This document shows, piece after piece, positions 7,868-15,961 of a stretch of 64,000 bases of DNA. Position 1 is the stretch's first letter. Each line of letters starts with the position of its first letter. The notes under the pieces are model-generated. The model was not told where the DNA came from. It ran no database searches and saw only the letters and a program-made list of their open reading frames with translations. This DNA comes from Pusillimonas sp. MFBS29 (GTDB taxonomy: Bacteria; Pseudomonadota; Gammaproteobacteria; Burkholderiales; Burkholderiaceae_B), in contig NZ_JAJEWL010000003.1 of NCBI RefSeq assembly GCF_020687695.1, positions 124,001-188,000 of the forward strand, read 5' to 3'. A program made the translations under genes and the position numbers.

Positions 7868-9634
7868 ATGACCCTGGAAATCGTCGTAGTTCTCGTTATT
7901 GCCCTCGTGGCAATCGTATTGTTTGCAACCGAGAAGCTGCGCATTGATGCCGTGGCCTTGCTGGTACTGACGAGTCTGGCACTCACGGGGCTGGTAGACA
8001 CCGGAGCAGCCCTGAGCGGCTTCAGCAATCCGGCCACCATCACCGTTGCGGCCATGTTCGTGCTGGCAGCCGGTCTGCAAAACAGCGGTGCGCTGTCCGG
8101 AATCGGCAACCTGTTAAGCAGCGCGAAGTCTCCCGTGCAGTTTCTTCTGATGCTGTTTGCCGTGCTGGCCGCCATCGCGCCTTTTGTGAACAACACCGCT
8201 GTCGTCGCCGTCTTCCTGCCCATCGTCATGGCCGCCACGGCCAGCATAGGCATGTCGGCCTCCAAGGCGCTCATTCCCTTGTCCTATGTATCGCAGATGG
8301 CAGGTGTGTGTACCCTGGTTGGTACTTCGACCAACTTGCTGGTCAATGCCATGGCGCGCGATCTGGGCCATCCCGGCTTCACCATGTTTGAATTCACGTC
8401 CCTGGGTGTGATCTGCCTGGTGGCCGGCTGCCTGTATTTACTCACGCTCGGACGCTGGCTGCTACCCTCCGCACGCAACCCCGAACTGGTCGAACACTAC
8501 GAGCTGGGCAAATACATCACCGAACTGCGGGTCATGCCTGAATCTTCCCTGATCGGCACCTCGGTCGGCGAAGCCAAGCTGGGAGAAGAGTTCGGGGTGT
8601 ATGTCCTGGAACTGCTGCGCGGCGATCAAAAAGTGTGGTCACCCCGCTCTCAAACACTGGAAGAAGGCGATATTTTGCTCGCCCGTGGCGACTGGTCACA
8701 GCTGGATGAACTGCGCAAAAATGCCGGCCTGGAAATGAACGCCGAGTTCAAACTCAAGCAGCGCTCTTTTGAGGATGTTGACCAGGTGCTGGCCGAGGTC
8801 ATGATCGCCCCGCGTTCGCGTCTTATCGGCAGTTCCCTGGGCATGCTGGATCCGGGCTGGCACCACGACACCACCTCCCTGGGCATACACCGCCGCGGCC
8901 AGGTACTGCGGGACGAACTGCGCAACGTACGCCTGCAGGTCGGTGATATCTTGCTGATGCTGCTGCCCGAGTCCGGTATGGCCGGCCTGCGCAAAGACAC
9001 CAACGTGATTGTGATCTCCGAGAGGCAACCGGATAAAGCCGGTGGCTGGCGTGCGCCGTTTGCCTTGATCACCATGGCATTGGTGATAGGCGTGTCCGCC
9101 GTGGGTTGGGCGCCTATTGCGGTAACTTCGCTGGCAGGAGCCGTTGCCATGACGCTGGCCGGCTGCCTCGATGCCGAAGATGTCTACGATGCCATAGACT
9201 GGCGCATCATCATCCTGATGGGTGGCCTGCTGCCGCTGGGGATTGCCATGAGCCAGAGCGGGGCGGCCCAGTTTCTTGTCGAGAACACCATCGGCCTGGT
9301 GAGCGCCTTCGGGCCCGGCGTCGTGCTGGCCGTGCTGTACCTCATGGCCTTGCTGCTGACGGAGTTCATGAGCAATGCAGCCGCCGCAGTGCTGCTCACG
9401 CCTATCGGCATGTCTACGGCCAGAATGCTGGATGTAGACGCCACGCCTTTTTTGATAGCGGTAACCTTTGCCGCCTCGACCAGTTTCACCACCCCCGTGG
9501 GTTATCAGACCAACACCATGGTATATGGCGCCGGCGGCTATCGATTCAGTGACTTCGTAAAGGTGGGCCTGCCGCTTAACCTGATCTTCTGGGTGCTGGG
9601 CGTGATCTTCATTCCGGTTTTCTGGCCTTTTTAG
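7868..9634 (+). CDS. SLC13/DASS-family anion transporter with RCK_C domains
   Basis: This 588-aa inner-membrane protein has a DASS-like transmembrane half at each end (about 1-190 and 390-588) around a soluble centre. The centre (about 205-375) holds two TrkA-C/RCK_C-like repeats, with IGTSVGEAKLGEEFGVYVL and RLIGSSLGMLD openings. The membrane halves carry the paired motifs FVNNTAVVAVFLP and MSNAAAAVLLTPIG, matching the conserved Ser-Asn-Thr-type substrate loops. Members with this layout carry sulfate, dicarboxylates or related anions, probably coupled to sodium or protons. ATG 7868 is preceded by GGAG. It is convergent with the 153-aa gene at 9679. Confidence 0.87.
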   Translation: MTLEIVVVLVIALVAIVLFATEKLRIDAVALLVLTSLALTGLVDTGAALSGFSNPATITVAAMFVLAAGLQNSGALSGIGNLLSSAKSPVQFLLMLFAVLAAIAPFVNNTAVVAVFLPIVMAATASIGMSASKALIPLSYVSQMAGVCTLVGTSTNLLVNAMARDLGHPGFTMFEFTSLGVICLVAGCLYLLTLGRWLLPSARNPELVEHYELGKYITELRVMPESSLIGTSVGEAKLGEEFGVYVLELLRGDQKVWSPRSQTLEEGDILLARGDWSQLDELRKNAGLEMNAEFKLKQRSFEDVDQVLAEVMIAPRSRLIGSSLGMLDPGWHHDTTSLGIHRRGQVLRDELRNVRLQVGDILLMLLPESGMAGLRKDTNVIVISERQPDKAGGWRAPFALITMALVIGVSAVGWAPIAVTSLAGAVAMTLAGCLDAEDVYDAIDWRIIILMGGLLPLGIAMSQSGAAQFLVENTIGLVSAFGPGVVLAVLYLMALLLTEFMSNAAAAVLLTPIGMSTARMLDVDATPFLIAVTFAASTSFTTPVGYQTNTMVYGAGGYRFSDFVKVGLPLNLIFWVLGVIFIPVFWPF

Positions 9635-9678
9635 CGACCTGCGCCACCCGGTAAGCGTTGCCGGCAAGACCCCGTCGC

Positions 9679-10140
9679 TTAATAAGGCACCTTCGTGTTG
9701 AACTGGACGTTCAGGCGTACGGTGGCTTCTGGCAGGGCCTTTTTCAATGCGCGTAATCCATCAACCGCCTGCGCGAAGTCAGCATAGCGCACAACCGTAA
9801 TGCCTGTGGATTCAAAATGCTGTACAGCGCTTGGTTGCGGGAACACCTGCGCAATACGCGCCTGCAGGTCCGACTCCGTGACGCCGGCAACAGTTAGTTC
9901 ATTCCTGCTCAGGCCGACGCCACCTTGCCGATCAAGCAACAGCGTAACGCCATCATCGGCACCCTGTGACGGAATACGCCTTAGCTCGATCCGCCCGATC
10001 TTGTAGACCGGCATTTCGCCAAGCTGTGCGATTTGAGCATCGGATAGTTTCTGCCCTGGACTCAGTGCAAACACCGGCTGGGCGGCCAACGCCATCGACA
10101 CACCAAGCAGCCCGAGAAAACCGCGAAAACTTTTATTCAT
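9679..10140 (-). CDS. secreted 153-aa protein, possible subtilase chaperone
   Basis: The N-terminus MNKSFRGFLGLLGVSMALA followed by AQPVFA is a clear Sec signal peptide (cleavage near residue 25). The mature part is about 128 aa with no motif I can assign. ATG 10140 has AAAGG upstream; the longer ORF start at 10257 would overlap the subtilase gene and is unlikely. It lies 28 bases downstream of the subtilase gene and is almost certainly cotranscribed. Kexin-like ASP of Aeromonas sobria likewise has a small secreted partner (ORF2, about 150 aa) immediately downstream that acts as an external chaperone. A similar role here is inference from gene order and size, not from sequence similarity. Confidence 0.7.
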   Translation of the reverse strand: MNKSFRGFLGLLGVSMALAAQPVFALSPGQKLSDAQIAQLGEMPVYKIGRIELRRIPSQGADDGVTLLLDRQGGVGLSRNELTVAGVTESDLQARIAQVFPQPSAVQHFESTGITVVRYADFAQAVDGLRALKKALPEATVRLNVQFNTKVPY

Positions 10141-10168
10141 GACAAGACCTTTTAGTGTAACGAGAGCG

Positions 10169-12148
10169 CTATTGCGCGATGACCCGCGCCTCAACATATA
10201 GACCAAACTCAACGGGATCCCCGTCTTCGTCTGTGATCTCGCAGGGCTCTGACTCACGAAGGATCCGCTGGCCGTCTACAACCTCGATAACCTTGCCTGG
10301 CACGGACGGGTTCGAGGCGATACTGAAAATCTCCCACTCACCCAGAGCCGGTTCGCCATAAAAGCTATAGCTGCCGAGCGCATAATCCTCGAACTCATCC
10401 TGCCCGTCGGCTTTGAAATGATCGTTCGGGTGCTTAAGGACCGATACGGTGCCGGTCGGTGATTTGACTGCTATACCAACTGAGCCCAGACACACATTAT
10501 CGCCCGACAGGCGTACCTGAAACTGATCCACGACCAGTGCATCGGCCTTAAGCGTACCCAGCGTTGTAACCCTTTGGTATGAAAACGAACCCAGGCGAGT
10601 GGGCGCATTTTCCAAATCCGGATCGGGCTCGCTCTGGTACCAATACAACACTGGCGTGAAGTCCGGGATCTGCACATCGTCTGCGCGGCTCATACCCGGA
10701 TTTCTGGCATATTCCTGTGCCAGCTCTACGGCCCGCACGGCATCGGGCACACCAAAACCATACCAGTCGGAGTGTTCGTATCCCGCCGCATTGGTTTGCC
10801 ATCCCAGATTCACGGGAAAAGACGTCGCACCATCATAGATATCGGCTGCGCTTCCCATCTGGTCCATGAGCTGATTGGTGGCAAGGTTCATCAGTGAGCC
10901 AAAGCGCTTATCGCCGCCCCGCGGTATGTTATGAATGTAATCAGCATCCACTTTGCGTGCCGAGAGTCGCAGAATATCGCGTACGTCACGCCAGGTAAGG
11001 TCAGGATTAGCGCTAAGTATCAAAGCGGCGACGCCCGAAATGGTGGGCGTCGCCGCCGATGTGCCATTCATATAGGTATAGTCGCATTCGGGGTTATCCG
11101 GCACACCTTCGCGAACGGTTTGTCCTCGCAGGAAGGGTGTTCTTGCATTAGTGCGGCTATAACCTTCTATGCATCCGCGTATGTCGGTACTGAATATGGT
11201 GGGTCCGTCAACATCGCTGCCGACACTTTCACCGTAATTCCCTGAACTACCGTATTCACCGCCTAGTCCGGTAACCCAGACAACCGGTCCCGCGCTGCTG
11301 TAGCTGCTGGCGCTGCCTTTGGCGTTCAAGGCCGCAACCACGACGATATTGGGCTCCAAAGCTTCCGGGTCATTGGCCGGATTGGTGCAATCAAAATAAT
11401 ACGGCAACCCGCCGCAGCTGTTGGAATCAAAGGAATTACCTGCGGCCTTCAGGAAGACGGCTCCCTTGCCATCGCGCAGATTCTTGAGTCCCCTGATGGC
11501 GATCTGCTCACCGCCGCCCACATCAGATTCATAGGGCAGGGTTTCGTCATCGCCGCCGTACGACGCATTGAATACGTGGGCCTTGCTTGACCATGAGGCG
11601 CCACCATAAGCTTGCGTATAGACGTTTTCTTCTTGCTGTCCTTCCAGAAGGTTTGCCGCCCCCAGGTTGACCAGCGGCGCAATTCCCATGACACCTTTAC
11701 CGTTCTGGGCGGCACCGATGATGCCGGCCACAACGGTGCCATGAGGTGCATTGCTGGGGTCAAGATGTACAGGGAAAGGGTTGCTGGTTTGGGTCAGGTA
11801 ATTCCAGGACATGGACGGATCGGCATTGGGAGCCAGATCTTCATTAGCCAGGTCTGTGCCCGAATCAAGTACCAGCACATTAACTCCCTGGCCTTTGATA
11901 CCTTGACGATGCAGCGGCTCGATATTCAGATCAAGCCCGCCACTCGCTGTCTCGGGAAAATCCGTAAAGTAGCTGGAGGCGTAATTCAAGGCCCACTGAA
12001 ACGTATACAAAGGCTCGGTTTCGCCCGTTCGGCAGGCGTATTCGCCAACTTCAGTACAAGTGGCGATGTCATCAGAACCCGAACCACCACATGCAGCCAA
12101 TGTCGATACGACCAAAGGCAGCAGACAAATCCGCAACTTGCTTCTCAT
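10169..12148 (-). CDS. lipoprotein S8 subtilase with P-domain (kexin-like)
   Basis: This 659-aa serine protease has a lipoprotein signal (TLAAC, Cys20), so it should be anchored in the outer membrane or exported from it. The catalytic triad is visible: Asp95 in VLVLDSGTDL, His136 in PHGTVVAGI and Ser364 in NGTSAATPTISGVAAL, with the oxyanion Asn near 238 (AAGNSF). The C-terminal 140 residues or so, with VRLSGDNVCLGSVGIAVKSP and GEWEIFS, match the proprotein-convertase P-domain. There is no autotransporter barrel, unlike Bordetella SphB1. The first gene of a two-gene unit with the 9679 gene, it has about 209 bases of upstream non-coding sequence. Substrates are unknown; it may mature surface proteins such as the autotransporter at 55380 (speculation). 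Confidence 0.88.
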   Translation of the reverse strand: MRSKLRICLLPLVVSTLAACGGSGSDDIATCTEVGEYACRTGETEPLYTFQWALNYASSYFTDFPETASGGLDLNIEPLHRQGIKGQGVNVLVLDSGTDLANEDLAPNADPSMSWNYLTQTSNPFPVHLDPSNAPHGTVVAGIIGAAQNGKGVMGIAPLVNLGAANLLEGQQEENVYTQAYGGASWSSKAHVFNASYGGDDETLPYESDVGGGEQIAIRGLKNLRDGKGAVFLKAAGNSFDSNSCGGLPYYFDCTNPANDPEALEPNIVVVAALNAKGSASSYSSAGPVVWVTGLGGEYGSSGNYGESVGSDVDGPTIFSTDIRGCIEGYSRTNARTPFLRGQTVREGVPDNPECDYTYMNGTSAATPTISGVAALILSANPDLTWRDVRDILRLSARKVDADYIHNIPRGGDKRFGSLMNLATNQLMDQMGSAADIYDGATSFPVNLGWQTNAAGYEHSDWYGFGVPDAVRAVELAQEYARNPGMSRADDVQIPDFTPVLYWYQSEPDPDLENAPTRLGSFSYQRVTTLGTLKADALVVDQFQVRLSGDNVCLGSVGIAVKSPTGTVSVLKHPNDHFKADGQDEFEDYALGSYSFYGEPALGEWEIFSIASNPSVPGKVIEVVDGQRILRESEPCEITDEDGDPVEFGLYVEARVIAQ

Positions 12149-12357
12149 GAGTCACCCCGAATCCAGTTCATTGCGCTACTGCGCGTTCAGTTGCACGAGA
12201 TTTTGGCTTTGCCTGCCTCGCCTGCGCGAACTTTATAAGAACCCGGAGATAATTACAAGATACTTCTTATGGTGCTGTTATGTTACCAAAAGGCACGCGG
12301 AGCCCGGCGGCCACAGCCGGCACAAATTCGGCTTGACCTACCTGATAACCACGATAG

Positions 12358-14040
12358 TCAAGCGGCCAGTCCGAGTAGTGGAGTCCGGATTTCGTCCGAA
12401 AGCTCTGCAGGTATTTCAGTCGCCGTCAATTGCTGAGCCCCCGTTGATGCCATGTCTGCAGAAGAATTTTTATCGCCAATCGTGAATCCCCCCACCAGCT
12501 CCACCAGATGATCGGCCTGCCTGTTTAACTGTGCCGCCGCTTTCGCCGCGCTATCAACTGAGGCGGCGTTCTCACCGGTAACCATACTCAAGGACATAAC
12601 CGCTGTGTTGACTTGCTCGATGCCAGTCCGCTGCTCCAATGTTGCCACACTGATTGCATTGATCAGCGCGGTAACGCCCTTGATCTGAGCGACGATATCG
12701 CTCATGGCGCTGCCAGTATCCTGGGCGAGCTTGGTTCCGAGCTTCACGGTCTCGTCACTGTCCTCTATAAGCGCCTTGATATCCTTGGCCGCCTGGGCAC
12801 TCTTTTGGGCAAGACTGCGGACCTCGCTGGCAACCACAGCGAAACCCCGGCCATGCGTCCCGGCGCAGGCAGCTTCAACTGCGGCATTGAGCGCGAGTAT
12901 ATTGGTCTGAAATGAGATACCGTCGATGATGGACGTAATGTCGTTAATCCGCGCTGACGAGGCATTGATGGCGTTCATCGTGGCAACAACCTGCTGCACG
13001 GCCTCGCCACCGCGCGTGGTCGCATCACTGGCAGCCAGAGCCAGATTTGATGCACGGACGGCATCATCCGCATTATTTTTGACCGTTACAGCCAATTGCT
13101 CCATGGCAGCTGCAGTTTCGGTCAACTGAGCGGCCTGCTCGTCCGTACGAACAGACAGGTCTGCATTAGCCGCCACAATATTGTGGGAACCCGCCGCGAC
13201 ATGCTCGCTGTTTTCACGAACTGCCTGCACTATGTTTCGGAGGGAGTCCTGCATATGACTCATTGCCCGGATAACGCTCTGCTGATGGGCTCGATCAACA
13301 TTGATATCGGCCGTCAGGTCGCCGCCCGCGATCGTATTGGCCACGCGTGCCACCTCTCGCGGCTCGCCGCCCAACTGCCGCCTCAGATCGCTGGTAAGCA
13401 TTATTCCCAAAGCAATGGCAAGCAAGGCACCACTCAAGGTCAGCACCAGCATGAGCCGCAATGTATCGGTGTAGATATGGTCAGTGCGGGCAGCCAGCTC
13501 CCCCGAACTGTTCTGCTTTTCCAGCATAAGTGAGCTGAGCATCATTTCGGCTGTGTCCCCCAGAGGCTTGGCTTCTGCCTGCAATCGCACAAGAACGGCC
13601 GGGGAAACCGTCTCCATTGCAGCCTGTTCCAACTCTTGAGCCAGCCCCTCGATCGCTTGCCCGTATGCATCAACTGCCGAGGCTGCCGCCTCGGCAGAGG
13701 CCTTACCCTGCTCGGTTGTCACGAGCACACGGAATTTTTCTATTTCAGCAGACGCTGCCTGTATAAAGTCACGCATGAAATAGACATCGCCAATGCGTTG
13801 ACCCTTATCCGTCGCGAGCAACGCACTGCGTAACGCACGCCCTGCCGCCACTACATTATTCTGCGCCTGTGCAGCGTGGCGCAATCCTGCCACCTCCTGG
13901 TGATACATGAGCAAAGCCATTTGCCGAACCTGCTGGGTGGACCAGATACTCACCGCGCCGATAATAGCGGCTATCGTCGCAACGATAAGAAATCCAAGCG
14001 TAATTTTTGTTCGTACTGTGAGATTTGAAAGCCCGTGCAC
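12358..14040 (-). CDS. methyl-accepting chemotaxis protein
   Basis: This 560-aa transmembrane chemoreceptor has TM1 at about residues 10-32 (LGFLIVATIAAIIGAVSIW), a periplasmic four-helix-type sensor region, and TM2 near 185-205 (LMLVLTLSGALLAIALGIML). A HAMP domain and the MA signalling domain follow. The hairpin tip reads NILALNAAVEAACAGTHGRG; the usual form is EAARAGEQGRG, so a trimer-contact Arg is Cys here and the following Glu-Gln is Thr-His. I chose GTG 14040 because GGAG lies six bases upstream; TTG 14067 is the longer alternative. It stands alone between the subtilase and the FadR-type regulator. The ligand is unknown. Confidence 0.9.
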   Translation of the reverse strand: MHGLSNLTVRTKITLGFLIVATIAAIIGAVSIWSTQQVRQMALLMYHQEVAGLRHAAQAQNNVVAAGRALRSALLATDKGQRIGDVYFMRDFIQAASAEIEKFRVLVTTEQGKASAEAAASAVDAYGQAIEGLAQELEQAAMETVSPAVLVRLQAEAKPLGDTAEMMLSSLMLEKQNSSGELAARTDHIYTDTLRLMLVLTLSGALLAIALGIMLTSDLRRQLGGEPREVARVANTIAGGDLTADINVDRAHQQSVIRAMSHMQDSLRNIVQAVRENSEHVAAGSHNIVAANADLSVRTDEQAAQLTETAAAMEQLAVTVKNNADDAVRASNLALAASDATTRGGEAVQQVVATMNAINASSARINDITSIIDGISFQTNILALNAAVEAACAGTHGRGFAVVASEVRSLAQKSAQAAKDIKALIEDSDETVKLGTKLAQDTGSAMSDIVAQIKGVTALINAISVATLEQRTGIEQVNTAVMSLSMVTGENAASVDSAAKAAAQLNRQADHLVELVGGFTIGDKNSSADMASTGAQQLTATEIPAELSDEIRTPLLGLAA

Positions 14041-14106
14041 ATGCGACTCCAGCGGAAGAAACCGCAAGTCTACGGAACGGACATGTCATGCGTTTTACAA
14101 CTGAGG

Positions 14107-14856
14107 CTAGCCGGCAGGCGGGTCGAACAAGTTGCGCTGAATCTGCAACAGGTGGGCCTTTAACGCGTTTCGCGCCTGTTCTGCATCACGATCTTCAAGC
14201 GCAGCAACAATGGAACGGTGCTGGCGCTCGTATTCCGCACGACGCGCCGGTGTCAGCGAGTTGCGCTTCAAGCGACCCCAATCCGCTTGTTCGCGGACGC
14301 GATTGGTCAGTGCCAATACCTGTAAAAAGAAATGATTGTGTGTGGCTTGTGCCAACGCCTGGTGCAGCTCGCCATCCCATCGTTCAAAGTCTTCTATCGA
14401 TTCAGCCTGCTCACCTTTTATCAGGCACTCATGCATGCGGGCAAAATCGGTCCGTGTCGCATGGCGCACAATGAGTGCCGGCATTAAAGGCTCGATTAAC
14501 AGACGGGCCTCCATAAGCTCAGCCGGGCTGGTCTGATCTGAAGATGGTCCGTCATTATCCAGACCTGCGTTTATCGGACGCGCGACAAAGGTTCCGCTAC
14601 CAACCGCCTGGGTGATCCAGCCTGCGCTGCGCAAAGCAGCCAGAACCCTGCGCACTGAGCCGCGGGAAGTGGCGAAACGTTCACTCAGTTCGCGCTCACC
14701 CGGCAGCTTGACCCCCACTGGCATACGCCCGGAGCGCATCTCGGTCAGCAGATAGTTGGCCAGCGACTGCGCACCGGCGCTGCGCAATCGCAGCTCAAGC
14801 ATGTCGGAAATCATGGTTCGGGAATGCCGGGTCGGGTAAAAACGCAAGGATAGCAT
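14107..14856 (-). CDS. FadR-subfamily GntR transcriptional regulator
   Basis: This protein of up to 249 aa has an N-terminal winged helix (about residues 28-92: LPGERELSERFATSRGSVRR, then the wing VGSGTFVARP). A C-terminal FCD ligand-binding domain (about 110-235) follows with the usual Asp/His-rich helices (RHATRTDFARMHE, DGELHQALAQATHNHFF). It is divergent from the FAH-family gene at 15014. A perfect palindrome lies five bases before its start (14863-14872) and a related inverted repeat lies downstream of the opposing promoter (14961-14981). This suggests autoregulation and repression of the fah-bug unit relieved by a catabolic acid. ATGs at 14856, 14814 and 14802 are all possible. Confidence 0.85.
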   Translation of the reverse strand: MLSLRFYPTRHSRTMISDMLELRLRSAGAQSLANYLLTEMRSGRMPVGVKLPGERELSERFATSRGSVRRVLAALRSAGWITQAVGSGTFVARPINAGLDNDGPSSDQTSPAELMEARLLIEPLMPALIVRHATRTDFARMHECLIKGEQAESIEDFERWDGELHQALAQATHNHFFLQVLALTNRVREQADWGRLKRNSLTPARRAEYERQHRSIVAALEDRDAEQARNALKAHLLQIQRNLFDPPAG

Positions 14857-14862
14857 TTTTGT

Positions 14863-14872
14863 ACCAATTGGT
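14863..14872. promoter_or_regulatory. palindromic operator upstream of the FadR-type gene
   Basis: ACCAATTGGT is a perfect 10-base palindrome ending seven bases before the regulator's ATG. Its half-site TACCAAT recurs in the inverted repeat at 14961-14981. The position suggests autorepression. This is inferred from symmetry and repetition only. Confidence 0.5.
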
Positions 14873-14921
14873 CATAAACAGGCGACATTCCAGAAAGAAG
14901 GCTTCACTGTTGAAATAGTGT

Positions 14922-14950
14922 TTGCACCTTAGATGCCTCCCCCATATACT
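14922..14950 (+). promoter_or_regulatory. sigma70-like promoter of the fah-bug unit
   Basis: A -35 box TTGCAC (14922-14927) and a -10 box TATACT (14945-14950) are separated by exactly 17 bases. Transcription would start near 14957, just before the inverted repeat at 14961-14981 and about 57 bases before the ATG at 15014. This also argues against translation starting at 14933. Confidence 0.55.
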
Positions 14951-14960
14951 TTCAGTTCGA

Positions 14961-14981
14961 TACCAATAATGAGAATTGGTA
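14961..14981. promoter_or_regulatory. inverted-repeat operator for the FadR-type regulator
   Basis: TACCAAT (14961-14967) and ATTGGTA (14975-14981) form a perfect inverted repeat with a 7-base spacer. It lies directly downstream of the predicted start point and shares its half-site with the palindrome at 14863-14872. A bound repressor here would block the fah-bug transcript. Confidence 0.55.
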
Positions 14982-15013
14982 CTAAAGTGGTTCAAAAATA
15001 TCGAAGGAAATAT

Positions 15014-15886
15014 ATGCGTATTGCAACCTACATACAAGGTAATCAACGCTATGTGGGCGTTGTCAGCGAAGACGGGCAGACAGTCCAGGCACTTGACGTC
15101 GAACCGGAATTGGCCGCACAAGGCGTACTCGGCCTGATTGATGCGCACGAAGATCCGTCGGCGCTGAACAAGCTGGGCCGGGGCGACGCGGTCCCGGTAA
15201 GCTCGGTGCAATTGCTTGCGCCTGTGCCGCGCCCCCGCCGAAATATATTTTGCGTTGGCCGCAATTATCACGCGCATGCCAGGGAGCTGTCGGGATCGGT
15301 CTTCAAAGCCAATAACGCTGACCCTGCAGCATGGCCTATCGTATTTACCAAAGTTCCCGAAACGGTTATCGCGCATGGCGATGACGTCATACTTCCCGCC
15401 GGCATCACCGAACAGATCGACTACGAGGCAGAATTGGCCATCGTCATAGGGAAAGGCGGTAAAAACATCAGCAAAGCAGAAGCCATGGACCACGTGTGGG
15501 GCTACACCATCGTTAACGATGTAACGGCACGCGACGTTCAGATGCGTCACCAGCAATGGGATCTTGGCAAATCATTCGATACCTTCTGCCCCATGGGGCC
15601 GTGGCTGGTCACCGCCGACGACTTTGACGGTGCCAACACACGAGTACAGTGCTGGGTCAACGATGAGCCTCGTCAGGACGGACACACTGCCGACCTTATT
15701 TTTGACTTACCCACCCTGATTGAAACCTGCTCGCGTGGCATCACGCTTTATCCGGGCGACATCATCGCCACAGGCACGCCTGCTGGCGTAGGCATGGGAC
15801 TGAATCCGCCGTGCTACCTGAAATCCGGCGACCGCGTCCGAATCGAGATTGACGGCATCGGCACGCTTGAGAACACCTTTCGCTAA
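15014..15886 (+). CDS. fumarylacetoacetate hydrolase family protein
   Basis: This 290-aa protein has the FAH catalytic fold. It shows FCVGRNYHAHARELSG (about 78-93), the metal-site segment DYEAELAIVIGKGG, and GYTIVNDVTARDVQMRHQQW with the conserved Asp, then TGTPAGVGMG near the C-terminus. Members hydrolyse C-C bonds of fumarylpyruvate or acylpyruvates, or act as hydratase/decarboxylases in aromatic-acid and sugar-acid breakdown. The exact substrate is not readable. ATG 15014 has GAAGGA six bases upstream and gives the family's usual length. It is followed by a Bug binding protein, suggesting uptake and breakdown of an organic acid under the adjacent FadR-type regulator. Confidence 0.88.
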   Translation: MRIATYIQGNQRYVGVVSEDGQTVQALDVEPELAAQGVLGLIDAHEDPSALNKLGRGDAVPVSSVQLLAPVPRPRRNIFCVGRNYHAHARELSGSVFKANNADPAAWPIVFTKVPETVIAHGDDVILPAGITEQIDYEAELAIVIGKGGKNISKAEAMDHVWGYTIVNDVTARDVQMRHQQWDLGKSFDTFCPMGPWLVTADDFDGANTRVQCWVNDEPRQDGHTADLIFDLPTLIETCSRGITLYPGDIIATGTPAGVGMGLNPPCYLKSGDRVRIEIDGIGTLENTFR

Positions 15887-15921
15887 ATCATTATATGTAG
15901 CACCTTCAGTCAGATAGAAAA

Positions 15922-15938
15922 GGGTCGCTCACCGACCC
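15922..15938 (+). terminator. small hairpin between fah and bug genes
   Basis: GGGTCG and CGACCC form a 6-base stem around a 5-base loop, followed by a weak AT-rich stretch. It may attenuate transcription or protect the upstream mRNA; a full terminator is doubtful. Confidence 0.3.
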
Positions 15939-15961
15939 ATTATTCAGCGAGGAAGACAACA

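Noticed and set aside
8696-9667. A 323-codon minus-strand frame opposite the DASS transporter
   Set aside because: His/Gln/Gly-rich composition typical of antisense of membrane protein codons; no domain.
10169-12148. Reading the subtilase as an SphB1-like autotransporter
   Set aside because: The C-terminus is a P-domain and no beta-barrel segment is present.
14795-15556. A 253-codon minus-strand frame across the FadR/FAH intergenic region
   Set aside because: It crosses the promoter and operators and is antisense to the FAH gene; no family features.
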